DNA from: Novosphingobium sp.
GTDB taxonomy: Bacteria > Pseudomonadota > Alphaproteobacteria > Sphingomonadales > Sphingomonadaceae
DNA length: 64,000 nucleotides
Assembly: GCA_016719755.1 (NCBI GenBank)
Contig: JADJYM010000004.1
Span: forward strand, 226,686 to 290,685
Direction of reading: 5' to 3'
Shown: positions 1 to 7,993 of the stretch, in pieces
Position numbering within the stretch: position 1 is the stretch's first letter
Layout: each line of letters opens with the position of its first letter
Notes under the pieces: generated by a model
What the model saw: only the letters and a program-made list of their open reading frames with translations
What the model was told of the DNA's origin: nothing
Database searches by the model: none
Position numbers and translations under genes: made by a program

Positions 1-290
1 TCAAGCACATCTGCGCCGACATGGCGGTGCGCGCCGCCGTGGCCAAATCGCAACTGCTCTACGCAGCCTGCGCGCTCGATGCCGGGGATGCCGACGCGGG
101 CTTCCACGTCGCTTCGGCCAAGCATCTCGCGGATCAGGCCGCGATCGACAATGGCCGCGCCAACATCCAGGTGCACGGCGGCATCGGCATGACCGACGAA
201 GCCTATCCGCACCTGTGCCTCAAGCGCGCCCACCTGCTCACCTTCGTCGCGCCGCCGGAACGCGCCGTCATTCTTGGAGAAGCCGCATGA
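1..290 (+). CDS. Acyl-CoA dehydrogenase, C-terminal fragment (5' end outside window)
   Basis: The open frame runs in from the window edge (codons in phase with base 3) and stops at 288-290, so only about 95 C-terminal residues are seen. The segment QVHGGIGMTDE followed by a short helical tail is the conserved C-terminal FAD/substrate-contact region of acyl-CoA dehydrogenases, which form the alpha-beta double bond in CoA thioesters. The stop overlaps the next ATG as ATGA at 287-290, indicating translational coupling to the enoyl-CoA hydratase, the next beta-oxidation step. The substrate cannot be inferred from the fragment. Confidence 0.85.
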   Translation, partial: KHICADMAVRAAVAKSQLLYAACALDAGDADAGFHVASAKHLADQAAIDNGRANIQVHGGIGMTDEAYPHLCLKRAHLLTFVAPPERAVILGEAA

Positions 291-1066
291 CCGACAAGGT
301 CCTCTACGAAGTCGTCGACGGTGTCGGCGTGATCACGCTGAACCGTCCCGAAGTCCACAACGCGATGGATGACGAGGCGGCCCACCTCTACAAGGTCGTG
401 CTCGACCGCGCGCTGGAGGATGACGCTGTGCGCGCCGTTCTGTTGCGGGGTGCGGGCAAGTCGTTCTGTTCAGGCCGCGACACCACGATGCTGGGCCACC
501 GCGCAAAGGATGAAAGCGACTATCATTTCGTCCTGCGCCACCAGCAGAAGCGGCTGGTAGTGCTGGACAGCCCCAAGCCGTTCATTGGCGCACTGAAAGG
601 CGCGGTGATCGGCGGCGGTTGCGAAACGGCGCTGTCCTGCGACATCCGCGTTTCCGACACCACGCTGAAGATGGGAATGCCAGAGATCAACTACGGCATT
701 CTGCCCGATACCGGCGGCACCCAGCTGATGACCAATCTGATCGGCCCCAGCCGCACCAAGTACATGGTGATGACCGGCGAACGGATCGATGCCGCCACCG
801 CGCTGGAATGGGGCGCGGTGGACTTCGTCGTCGCGCCGGAGGAACTCGACGCCAGGGCGCTGGAGATCGCGAAGAAGATCGCCGCCAAGCCCCCGCTTTG
901 CCTCGCCATGGCCAAGACCATGGTCGACCAGGCCAGCGCGGGCGCGGTGCGCAATGGCATCGCGCAGGAACTGATGGCCCAGTCCTACCTGTTCAAGACC
1001 GAAGACTATCACGAGGCCCGCGCCGCACTCCGCGAGAAGCGCAAGCCGGTCTACAAGGGGAAGTAG
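287..1066 (+). CDS. Enoyl-CoA hydratase/isomerase (crotonase) family protein
   Basis: A 259-residue crotonase-fold protein, full length for the family. The ATG at 287 is chosen because it overlaps the preceding stop and gives the usual N-terminus (MTDKVLYEVVDGVGVITLNRP). The oxyanion-hole region GAVIGGGCETAL is present. The first catalytic Glu is kept in MPEINYGILPDTGGTQ (position equivalent to Glu144 of rat hydratase). The second, usually in a helix ending MEMVLTG, reads KYMVMTG, so Glu164 looks replaced. Loss of one Glu is common in isomerases or specialised hydratases, so hydration is probable but not certain. It is followed one base later by an SDR gene in the same operon. Confidence 0.85.
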   Translation: MTDKVLYEVVDGVGVITLNRPEVHNAMDDEAAHLYKVVLDRALEDDAVRAVLLRGAGKSFCSGRDTTMLGHRAKDESDYHFVLRHQQKRLVVLDSPKPFIGALKGAVIGGGCETALSCDIRVSDTTLKMGMPEINYGILPDTGGTQLMTNLIGPSRTKYMVMTGERIDAATALEWGAVDFVVAPEELDARALEIAKKIAAKPPLCLAMAKTMVDQASAGAVRNGIAQELMAQSYLFKTEDYHEARAALREKRKPVYKGK

Positions 1067-1067
1067 G

Positions 1068-1958
1068 ATGAGCGACAACCTGAGCCAGCTGAAGGGCCTG
1101 CGTCCCGCCCCCGCCCGGGGCACGCGGATGCTGCCCGAAGGCACCTTCGCCAACGATGTCGCGGTCATCACCGGGGGCGGATCGGGCCTGGGCAAGGCGA
1201 TTGCCGCCGAGTTCGGACGGCTGGGCGGCGCGGTCGCCATCGCCAGCCGCGATCCCGACAAGCGCGCGCGCGGGGTGGCGGCGGTCGAGGAAGCGGGCGG
1301 ACGCGCCATCGGCGTGCAGCTCGACGTGCGCGATCCCGAAGCGGTCAAGGCCTGCTTTGACGAGGTCGAGGGGCAACTTGGTCCGATTACCCAGCTGGTC
1401 AACAATGCCGCCGGCAACCTGGCGGGGGCATCGGAGGACTTCAGCCTCAACGCCTGGCGCGCGGTGACGGGGATCGTGCTCGACGGCACCTGGATCTGCT
1501 CGACCGAGTTTGCCCGGCGTCGGATCGCCGATGGCCTGGGCGGTTCGATCCTCAACATCGGCGCGACCTATTCGTGGACCGGCGGGCCGGGCACCAGCCC
1601 GTCTGCCGCCGCCAAGGCCGGGGTTACCAACCTGACGCAGAGCCTGGCGGTCGAATGGGCGCCCTATGACATCCGGGTCAACTGCCTTGTCCCGGGCCTC
1701 TTCCCGCACGAGGACCGTGCCGCGCACCTCCAGTTCGTCGACAAGGACAAGAGCGACCTCGATCACCGCCAGCCCGCGCTGCGAGTGGGCCAGACCCATG
1801 AACTCGGCTGGGCGGCGGCCTATCTCTGCTCGGACTATGCGGCGTTCTGCTCGGGCCACGCCTTCGTGCTGGATGGGGCGAACTGGCTGCGCCGGTCGCT
1901 GCGGATGCCGGTGTTCGAACCGGTGCGCAGCTGGGCTCCGGCCAAGCGGCAAAAGTAA
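1068..1958 (+). CDS. SDR oxidoreductase, 2,4-dienoyl-CoA reductase-like
   Basis: A 296-residue short-chain dehydrogenase. The Rossmann motif is ITGGGSGLGKA (about residues 30-40) and NNAAGN follows near residue 110. The catalytic YxxxK is not present: the aligned stretch reads SPSAAAKAG, keeping Lys but lacking Tyr. This pattern, with LAVEWAPYDIRVN after it, is typical of 2,4-dienoyl-CoA reductases (DECR), which reduce dienoyl-CoA intermediates with NADPH. Together with the preceding dehydrogenase and hydratase it would handle unsaturated acyl chains. An N-terminal extension of about 25 residues precedes the fold. A hairpin follows the gene. The DECR call is inference from motif pattern. Confidence 0.7.
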   Translation: MSDNLSQLKGLRPAPARGTRMLPEGTFANDVAVITGGGSGLGKAIAAEFGRLGGAVAIASRDPDKRARGVAAVEEAGGRAIGVQLDVRDPEAVKACFDEVEGQLGPITQLVNNAAGNLAGASEDFSLNAWRAVTGIVLDGTWICSTEFARRRIADGLGGSILNIGATYSWTGGPGTSPSAAAKAGVTNLTQSLAVEWAPYDIRVNCLVPGLFPHEDRAAHLQFVDKDKSDLDHRQPALRVGQTHELGWAAAYLCSDYAAFCSGHAFVLDGANWLRRSLRMPVFEPVRSWAPAKRQK

Positions 1959-1965
1959 GGCTGCG

Positions 1966-1987
1966 CCCCCTCCCGCAAGGGAGGGGG
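1966..1987. terminator. Hairpin between convergent genes
   Basis: CCCCCTCCC, loop GCAA, GGGAGGGGG forms a perfect 9-bp stem located 8 bases after the SDR stop and 8 bases before the convergent CaiB stop. There is no T-run on either side, so it is either a weak bidirectional terminator or a 3'-end stabilising hairpin. Confidence 0.5.
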
Positions 1988-1994
1988 AAGCCCG

Positions 1995-4199
1995 TCAGCC
2001 GATGATCTTCTGTTCGCGGTAAGCGGCGATCTCCGCCTCGGAGAAGCCCAGTTCGCGCATGATCTCGTCGGTATGCTGGCCGATCGCGGGGGCCGCCTGC
2101 CTGAACACGATCGGCACATCGCCAAAGCACCAGAACGCGCCGAACTGCTCTACCGTGCCGTAGAGCGGCTGCTCCAGCACTGAAATCAGATTCAGCTCGC
2201 GGTGGAGCGGATTGGCGAAGAACTGCTCTTCCGCCGCCTCGAAGGTCACCCGGTCGCACGGCACCCCGGCCGCTTCCAGCGCGGCGAAGAGGTCATCGGA
2301 GGTGCGCGCGGCGGCATTGGCCTCAAACCCGTTCTCTTCCCCGCCCATGACCTGCCGCATGGCGGCGCGGCGCGCATCGGTGTGGGCGGCGACCGCAACC
2401 CAGTGCCCGTCCTGACATTCGTAGATGCGGTGATACGGCCCGAAGCCGGTCTGGTCGCTGGTCAGGTGGTGCGTTTCTGCCAGCGAGCCATCCGGCAGAA
2501 TCAGCGTCTCGCCCTGCGTGAAGGCGGAAATCCCCAGCAGCGAGGTCTGGGTGGTGTGGCCCTTGCCATGCGCGCGGCGCACGTAGAGCGAGGCCATCAG
2601 TTCCACCAGCGCGCTCTGCGCCGAGGAGACGTCCATCGTGCCGGGGCGGTTGAAGACCGGCTTGTTGCCCTCGCCCGCGTTCTCGAACTCCCACCCGGCG
2701 ATGGCGTTGAAGATCGAATCGTAGCCCGGCCAGTTGCCCCGCTGGCCCCGCTGGCCGTAGGCGCTGACATAGTTGAACGCCACGTCCGGGTTGTGCTGGC
2801 GAATACCCTCTTCCGACAGGCCAAGCTTTGCCGCGCCCTTGAAGCGCATGTTGTGGTGGACGGCCTCGGCCCATTTCAGCAGGCGTTCAAGGATCGGCTG
2901 CGCGCCCGGGTTGTTGAGGTCCAGCGCGATCGAACGCTTGGAGCGCGAGGCCGCCTGGTAATAGCGGTGCATGAAGCGGATCCGGTCGCCGGTCAGGGCT
3001 TCCACCTTGATGACGTCGGCGCCCATGTCGCCCATCATCGAGGGGCCCATCGGCCCGGCGAGGAACATGCCGAAATCGACCACCCGCACACCGGCGAGCA
3101 GTTCTGGCGGCTGGCCGTTGCTGCCAACCTGCGCCGTAGGCGGCGTCCATTCGGCATCGCCGCCTTCCCCAAGGCGCGGCGCGGGCTTTGGCTTCGTCAG
3201 GTCGGCTTCGAGGTGGAACGGCACGTTGGGCTGGACCGTGCGGCCCAGCAGCGGATCATCGACCTCCACCGCATAGCCATTGGCAACCACATCCTCGTGC
3301 CGCAGCATTTCGCCCAGCGGATAGGCGGGTTCTGCGGCGATGTCGTCGGCGCGCAGATCGGCCAGCCAGCGCTCCAGCGGGCGGCGCTTGAACGCATCAA
3401 TCACGCCTTCCTCGGTCGAAATGTCGGCGCCTTCGGCCAGCACTTCCCACATCGTCGGCATGTTGGCGTAGTCGTACTGGCGTGGCGGGTCCATGATCTG
3501 GAGCCAGTCGCCGCCCTGGCACTGGAACAGCTGCATGCTGATTGCCCGCGCTTTAAAGGGATGCGGTGGGTTGTTGGGCATCGGCCCCTTGGAATTGCGC
3601 GCCCAGATCAGCGAAAGCATGACCATGTGGCCCTGGAACAGCGAGGTATGCGCCGCGCCGCCCCGGCCCGATTGCAGCCGCGCGACCAGCCGGGCGAGAA
3701 TCCCCGCCGCCGCAAGGTGCGCCGCCGACCAACTGCCCGCGTTGAAGCGCCAGACGATCGGCCCGGCGCGGTGGCCGTCATTCTCGTAAAGCGCGCCGAA
3801 CCGCGCGGCGACCAGCAGTTCGTCGTCAGAGCGTTCGACGTCAGGGTGGTTGTAGGGACTGCCGGTGATCCCGCAGGTGACAAGCCGCGGGAAGCGCGCG
3901 GCGAGCGCCGCATCGTCCAGCCCCAACGCCCGGGCGCGGCTGGGCGTGAACTGGTGGAGCAGCACGTCCGCCCCGGCCAGACGCTGCTCCAGTTCGGCCA
4001 GACCTTCGGGCGTGGCCAGGTCCAGTTCAAGGCTGCGCTTGCCCCGGTTCCAGTTGGCGAAGCGCGCGAGCCCGCGCGAGGGATCGCCGCCAGGACGCTC
4101 GACCTTGAGCACCTGGGCGCCAAGCGCGGAGAGCATCAGCCCCGCGACCTGCACCGCCTGACCCTCGCCGATCTCGACAATGCGCAGGTCGCTCAGCAT
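1995..4199 (-). CDS. Tandem (two-domain) CaiB/BaiF family III CoA-transferase
   Basis: At 734 residues this is about twice the length of a normal family III CoA-transferase. Domain 1 starts LRIVEIGEGQAVQVAGLMLS and shows NRGKRSLELDL near residue 50. Domain 2 starts near residue 370 with VRVVDFGMFLAGPMGP and shows SRSKRSIALDL. Family III enzymes move CoA between acyl groups through an aspartyl-CoA thioester. The likely catalytic Asp is visible in domain 2 (GTMDVSSAQSALVELM), while the same place in domain 1 reads WRFNAGSWSAAHLAAAG with no Asp, so domain 1 may be structural. It is last in the operon with the Ltp-like and DUF35 genes, 12 bases after the latter. Confidence 0.85.
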   Translation of the reverse strand: MLSDLRIVEIGEGQAVQVAGLMLSALGAQVLKVERPGGDPSRGLARFANWNRGKRSLELDLATPEGLAELEQRLAGADVLLHQFTPSRARALGLDDAALAARFPRLVTCGITGSPYNHPDVERSDDELLVAARFGALYENDGHRAGPIVWRFNAGSWSAAHLAAAGILARLVARLQSGRGGAAHTSLFQGHMVMLSLIWARNSKGPMPNNPPHPFKARAISMQLFQCQGGDWLQIMDPPRQYDYANMPTMWEVLAEGADISTEEGVIDAFKRRPLERWLADLRADDIAAEPAYPLGEMLRHEDVVANGYAVEVDDPLLGRTVQPNVPFHLEADLTKPKPAPRLGEGGDAEWTPPTAQVGSNGQPPELLAGVRVVDFGMFLAGPMGPSMMGDMGADVIKVEALTGDRIRFMHRYYQAASRSKRSIALDLNNPGAQPILERLLKWAEAVHHNMRFKGAAKLGLSEEGIRQHNPDVAFNYVSAYGQRGQRGNWPGYDSIFNAIAGWEFENAGEGNKPVFNRPGTMDVSSAQSALVELMASLYVRRAHGKGHTTQTSLLGISAFTQGETLILPDGSLAETHHLTSDQTGFGPYHRIYECQDGHWVAVAAHTDARRAAMRQVMGGEENGFEANAAARTSDDLFAALEAAGVPCDRVTFEAAEEQFFANPLHRELNLISVLEQPLYGTVEQFGAFWCFGDVPIVFRQAAPAIGQHTDEIMRELGFSEAEIAAYREQKIIG

Positions 4200-4211
4200 T
4201 TCGGGGCCTCC

Positions 4212-4652
4212 TCAGGCCTTCTTGAAGTTGGGCAGCACCCAGCCGTCCTGGATGTCGGTCCATTCGACCGTCACCTTCATGCCGATGTGAACGTCCTCGG
4301 CATTACAGCCGGTGACGTTGGCGTTGAGGCGGGTGCCGGGCGCGCCATCGAGATCGACCACGACGGGGACATAGATGTAATCCTCGCCCGTCGCCGGGTT
4401 CTTGTTGCACACCACATAGCTGAACACGGTGCCGGTCCCCGGCAGCGTCGGCCATTCGACCTCGCGGCTGGAGCATTCGGGGCAATAGGCCGAAGGCGGC
4501 ATCCGGAAATGGCCGCAGGCCGCGCATTTGCAGGCGGTCAACTTGTGGTCCCGGGCCGCTTCCCAGAACGGTTCGGTGTTGGGATTGGTGGTGATGCGAA
4601 TCTGCTGGCCCGGCAGCAGCAGGGCCGGGCCGTATTGGATGGGCTCGCTCAT
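4212..4652 (-). CDS. DUF35 zinc-ribbon/OB-fold protein, partner of Ltp-like protein
   Basis: A 146-residue protein with an N-terminal rubredoxin-like zinc ribbon (CKCAACG and CPEC, about residues 41-66) followed by an OB-fold beta barrel (PGTGTVFSYVVCNKNPATG). DUF35 proteins bind acyl-CoA and work as obligate partners of thiolase-fold proteins; in actinobacterial steroid degradation ChsH2-type DUF35 domains form the retro-aldolase complex with Ltp2. This gene starts one base after the stop of the Ltp-like gene, supporting a complex. It is one of three such pairs in the window. The substrate is not known. Confidence 0.85.
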   Translation of the reverse strand: MSEPIQYGPALLLPGQQIRITTNPNTEPFWEAARDHKLTACKCAACGHFRMPPSAYCPECSSREVEWPTLPGTGTVFSYVVCNKNPATGEDYIYVPVVVDLDGAPGTRLNANVTGCNAEDVHIGMKVTVEWTDIQDGWVLPNFKKA

Positions 4653-4653
4653 G

Positions 4654-5871
4654 TCAGGCGCTCCTCAGGATCAGGCTGGAAACGGGAAGCGAGGCGGGAC
4701 CGCCGGAAACCAGCGCGAACTCAGCGTCCTTGACCTGGTTGATCGCGGTGCCGCGCACCTGCTCCACGCCCTCGACGATGTGGGTCATGCCGATGATGTA
4801 GGCTTCATTGAGATTGCCGCCGTGGGTGTTGACCGGCACGCCGCCGTTCACCCCGCCCTGCGTGGCCGCGTCATAGCGGATCTTGCCAGAGAGGACGTAA
4901 TCGTTGCCCTCGCCCTTTTCGCAGAAGCCATAGTCTTCCAGCTGCATCAGCACCATCGGGCTGAAGTGGTCATAGATCAGCGCGACGTCCATGTCCTTGG
5001 CCGAAAGACCGGACTGGGCCCAGACGCGGTCGGCGGTGAACTTGTGGCCGCTGCTGGCGAAATGCGGATCGGGCATGCCCATCCAGGCGAAGGCCCGGCC
5101 CCATTCGCGCTGCCCGCCGTGGGCGCAGGCGTGAACCACGGCCGGCTTGTGGCGGCAGTCCTTGGCGCGGTCCATGGTGGTGGTGATGACCGCCACGGCG
5201 CCGTCGGTTTCCAGGCAGAAGTCGAGCCGCCGCAGCGGATCGGCCAGCATCACCGAGGCCTCGTACTCCTCCTTGGTGAGGGGGTTCTTGCGCACCGCCT
5301 TGGGCCGGTTGTGGGTATTGGCGCGTGTCGCCATCACGATCTCGCCAAAGGCATCCTGGGTGGTGCCGTAAAGGTGCATGTGGCGCCGCGCGAGCACGCT
5401 CATCAGGTGGCCCGGACCGACCAGGCCCGACGGCTGGAGGAAGCTGTTCTCGGGGTTCGGCGCGGCCGAACCGAACACCACGCCAAGGCGGTGCTGCGGC
5501 AGTTGCTGCAGCGCCATCAGGGTAACGACGTACTTGCAGTCCTCGTTCATCAGGCCCGCCGTTGCCAGCCCGATCGCGCCGGGGCAGCCGCCCCCGCCCG
5601 AGGTCAGCGTGGCCGAGAAGGAGACATTGGGCATGCCCAGCGTTTCCATCAGGCTGGCGGTGTCGAACTTGTCGAGATAGCCCGCGCCGGCGGTGGAGTA
5701 ATAGGCGAAGCCGTCGATGTCCTTGATCGAGATGCCGGCATCCGCGCAGGCCTTCAGGATCGCCTCTCCGGCCATGTCGTTGATCGTGCGCGGCCAGCTT
5801 TTGCCGCGCACGTAATAGTCGGTTGCGCCGATCCCGACGATCGCCGTCTTGTCCTGGTTTGCCCAAGCCAC
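4654..5871 (-). CDS. Thiolase-fold lipid-transfer (Ltp/SCP-x-like) protein
   Basis: About 405 residues of thiolase fold: AIVGIGATDYYVRG at the N-terminus, SGGGGCPGAIGLA near the position of the thiolase nucleophile, IYDHFSPMVLMQLEDYG and PVNTHGGNLNEAY near the C-terminus. The GTG at 5871 is preferred over the upstream GTG at 5889 because a strong GAGGAGAGGA ribosome site lies between them. Members paired with a DUF35 protein act as retro-aldolases or acyltransferases on CoA esters. The C-terminal Cys/His of true thiolases is not obvious, which favours the aldolase-type role (inference). It heads the operon Ltp-DUF35-CaiB and has the 16-bp operator 25 bases upstream. Confidence 0.8.
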   Translation of the reverse strand: MAWANQDKTAIVGIGATDYYVRGKSWPRTINDMAGEAILKACADAGISIKDIDGFAYYSTAGAGYLDKFDTASLMETLGMPNVSFSATLTSGGGGCPGAIGLATAGLMNEDCKYVVTLMALQQLPQHRLGVVFGSAAPNPENSFLQPSGLVGPGHLMSVLARRHMHLYGTTQDAFGEIVMATRANTHNRPKAVRKNPLTKEEYEASVMLADPLRRLDFCLETDGAVAVITTTMDRAKDCRHKPAVVHACAHGGQREWGRAFAWMGMPDPHFASSGHKFTADRVWAQSGLSAKDMDVALIYDHFSPMVLMQLEDYGFCEKGEGNDYVLSGKIRYDAATQGGVNGGVPVNTHGGNLNEAYIIGMTHIVEGVEQVRGTAINQVKDAEFALVSGGPASLPVSSLILRSA

Positions 5872-5896
5872 AGCCTGTCCTCTCCTCACGAATCCA

Positions 5897-5912
5897 AGTT
5901 ATATAACCAGGT
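5897..5912 (+). promoter_or_regulatory. Shared 16-bp operator, site 1 (AGTTATATAACCAGGT)
   Basis: It lies 25 bases upstream of the Ltp-DUF35-CaiB operon and after the stop of the fusion gene. It contains a perfect 10-bp palindrome GTTATATAAC. It is one of five near-identical copies at separate promoters in the window. Confidence 0.75.
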
Positions 5913-5946
5913 GAGATATGACGGCCAGAATCGCTTGTCCAGCGCT

Positions 5947-7173
5947 TTAGGCGAAATGCAGGCGCCGGTACTTGCCCCGGAAGTAGAGCAGCGGGTCGCG
6001 GCGCGGTTCGAACTGCGCGCGCACCACTTCGCCCACCAGCAGGAAGTGGTCCCCGCCCTCGTGCACTTCAAAACGCTTGCACTCGAACGAGACGAGCGAG
6101 CCGTCGAGCAGCGGAACGCCGGTCTCCCCCGGCCCCCAGGCGGTCGCGGCAAAGCGGTCCTCGCCCTTGCCGGCAAAGCGGTTGGATGCCGCCTGCTGAC
6201 TCGTCTGGAGCACGTTGACGCCGAACCGCTCCGCTTCGCGCAGCACCGGTGCGCTGCCCGCCGTGTTGGCGATGCAGACCAGCAGCAGCGGCGGATCGAG
6301 GCTGACCGAGGTGAAGCTGTTGGCGGTCAGGCCAACCGGCGTGCCATCGGGGGCGGTGGCGGTAACGATGGTGATGCCGGTGGCGAAACAGCCCATCGCG
6401 TCGCGCAGGGTGCGCGCATCGGACCCGGCGCGAAACTCGGTCGCGGCGCGCGGCTGCTTGCGCTCCAGAAAGTCGAGCAGGTGGCCCAGGAACGCCTCGG
6501 TCCGGTCGGTCACGACCAGCAGGTCGGCATCTTCCACCTCGACGCTTTCGGCATTGGGCAGCGCGGCGGCAAAGGCGCTGTCGGCATCGCGGTCAGCCAG
6601 CCGGCTCAACCCGCCGCGCACGAACAGCACCGGCAGGGCCAGCGCCGAAGCGGCGGCGGTAACCCGATCCGGCACATCGAGCGTTTCCAGCCGGTCAAGC
6701 AGGCGCGCGTCCCAGCGATGCTCGCCATCCGCCGCGTCAACCTCCTGGCGCAGACGCTCGCCAAAGGCGGTGAAGGTTTCGGGATCGCGCCGCGTCGGCA
6801 GGTCGACCAGCACCAGACCCGCGGCCAGCAGCGCCGCATCGGTTTCCAGCGCCGCTGCGGCAACCCAGCCGCCCAGCGTTGCCGCGACGACCACCGGGCG
6901 CCCGCCCATCTGCGCCAGCACGGCGCGCAGGTCCTCGACGAAAGCCTCGAATTCGTAGCGCCCGTCGGCGGGCCACTCACTGCCCCCATGCCCGCGCAGG
7001 TCAAGGCTGACGACGCGGCGGCCGGACTGGACCAGCGCCTGCGCCACCTCATGCCACACGGCGCGGGTCTGCCCCGCACCATGGACCAGCAGGATCGCCG
7101 GATCGTGTTCGTCGCCGATGACTTCGGCTTCCAGGCGAACCCCGCCGAAGCCCTTGAACTGCACTGTTGTCAC
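5947..7173 (-). CDS. Alpha/beta-hydrolase-fold and flavin-reductase fusion protein
   Basis: About 408 residues in two parts. Residues 1-240 have an alpha/beta-hydrolase layout (ILLVHGAGQTRAVW, VVSLDLRGHGGS). Residues 250-408 are an FMN-binding split-barrel flavin reductase of the HpaC type (GLTANSFTSVSLDPPLLLVC, GDHFLLVGEV) that would supply reduced flavin. The nucleophile elbow reads VVVAATLGG, with Thr99 where Ser is normal, and neither the usual acid (RGGLSRLAD) nor the usual His (DADLLVVTD) is clear, so the hydrolase half may be non-catalytic. The GTG start at 7173 overlaps the GntR stop (GTGA) and follows a GGGGAG ribosome site. No two-component flavin monooxygenase partner is present in the window. 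Confidence 0.8.
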   Translation of the reverse strand: MTTVQFKGFGGVRLEAEVIGDEHDPAILLVHGAGQTRAVWHEVAQALVQSGRRVVSLDLRGHGGSEWPADGRYEFEAFVEDLRAVLAQMGGRPVVVAATLGGWVAAAALETDAALLAAGLVLVDLPTRRDPETFTAFGERLRQEVDAADGEHRWDARLLDRLETLDVPDRVTAAASALALPVLFVRGGLSRLADRDADSAFAAALPNAESVEVEDADLLVVTDRTEAFLGHLLDFLERKQPRAATEFRAGSDARTLRDAMGCFATGITIVTATAPDGTPVGLTANSFTSVSLDPPLLLVCIANTAGSAPVLREAERFGVNVLQTSQQAASNRFAGKGEDRFAATAWGPGETGVPLLDGSLVSFECKRFEVHEGGDHFLLVGEVVRAQFEPRRDPLLYFRGKYRRLHFA

Positions 7174-7871
7174 GTTTTCTCCCCGGATGGCTGCCTGACC
7201 CACTCCGCAATGGTGTCAGAGCGCCGCTTCATCATCAATTGCGCGACATCGCTGTCGCGGTCCAGCACCGCGCGGCACAGGTCGCGCTGCTGCTTGCGGC
7301 AGATCGCGCGATGCTCCGGATCGCGGTAGAGCGCCACGCCCTGTTCCTCCATACCGAACGAATAGCCGATCGCCATGACCAGCTCGATCACCGGGTTGCC
7401 GCTCATCGCCGCAAGCAGGCGTGCGATTTCGGTTTCCGCCGCGATCATCGCCGATGGGCTGTCGTTACTTTCGATCCCTGCGGCAAATTCCTCAAGCCGC
7501 AGCCGCAGCCCATCGTCCTGGCAGGCGCAGGCCAGCTGCGCGGCCTCCTCTGAAACGTGGCGGCTGACCGCCATGATATCGGACAGGGTTGCGCCGCGCA
7601 GCCGCAGAAACCGGGCGAGCGTGCGGATCGCGTCGTCCGCATCGGGGCGGCTGGCGTAAAACCCGCCGCGAATCCCGCGCCGGACGCTGATCATACGGTC
7701 GTTTTCGGCGATCTTGGCGGCCTGGCGCAGCGTTGGCCGGCTGACCCCGAGGCGGGCCAGAAGTTCGTCCTCCGCCCCCAGAAACTCGCCCTCCGCGCTG
7801 TTCAGGCTGATTTGCGACAGCGCCCGCGCGGTGCGCGCGACCAGCGATTCCGCAGGGATGGTGTGCTGCAT
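7170..7871 (-). CDS. GntR-family transcriptional regulator, FCD subfamily
   Basis: About 233 residues: an N-terminal winged helix (GAEDELLARLGVSRPTLRQAA, recognition helix at SRPTLRQA) and an all-helical ligand domain of FCD type (LEEFAAGIESND, later HRAICRKQQRDLCRAVLDRD). FCD regulators usually sense organic acids or acyl-CoAs. The second ATG (7871) is chosen because the AAAGGA ribosome site sits directly against the first ATG. It is divergent from the amidohydrolase at 7994. The 16-bp operator in that gap and at four other promoters fits the TNGT-N3-ACNA pattern expected for FCD proteins, so this is the best candidate for the regulon controller (inference). Confidence 0.85.
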   Translation of the reverse strand: MQHTIPAESLVARTARALSQISLNSAEGEFLGAEDELLARLGVSRPTLRQAAKIAENDRMISVRRGIRGGFYASRPDADDAIRTLARFLRLRGATLSDIMAVSRHVSEEAAQLACACQDDGLRLRLEEFAAGIESNDSPSAMIAAETEIARLLAAMSGNPVIELVMAIGYSFGMEEQGVALYRDPEHRAICRKQQRDLCRAVLDRDSDVAQLMMKRRSDTIAEWVRQPSGEKT

Positions 7872-7883
7872 GGCCATTCCTTT

Positions 7884-7897
7884 AACAGGTATCTGTT
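7884..7897. promoter_or_regulatory. Small inverted repeat upstream of the GntR gene
   Basis: AACAG-GTAT-CTGTT is a perfect 5-bp inverted repeat located 12 bases before the GntR start. It may be an autoregulatory site; its sequence differs from the 16-bp operator. Confidence 0.35.
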
Positions 7898-7940
7898 TTA
7901 GTGCGAAAGCGGAGCGAGGTCCGGCAAATACCTTGCGACG

Positions 7941-7956
7941 AGTTGTATAACCAGGT
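7941..7956 (+). promoter_or_regulatory. Shared 16-bp operator, site 2 (AGTTGTATAACCAGGT)
   Basis: It lies in the 122-base gap between the divergent GntR gene and the amidohydrolase at 7994. It contains TTGTATAACCA, matching the FCD-type TNGT-N3-ACNA pattern. TATAAC could also serve as a -10 element for the plus-strand gene. Confidence 0.75.
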
Positions 7957-7993
7957 ATTCATTTAACCAACCAGACGAATCGGGAGAACCACC

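Noticed and set aside
2202-4733. An 843-residue open frame on the plus strand
   Set aside because: It is antisense to the tandem CaiB and DUF35 genes, whose family motifs are clear; GC-rich codon bias leaves the complementary frame open.
4528-7329. A 933-residue open frame on the plus strand
   Set aside because: Antisense to the Ltp-like gene and the hydrolase/flavin reductase fusion; no recognisable domain and no ribosome site.
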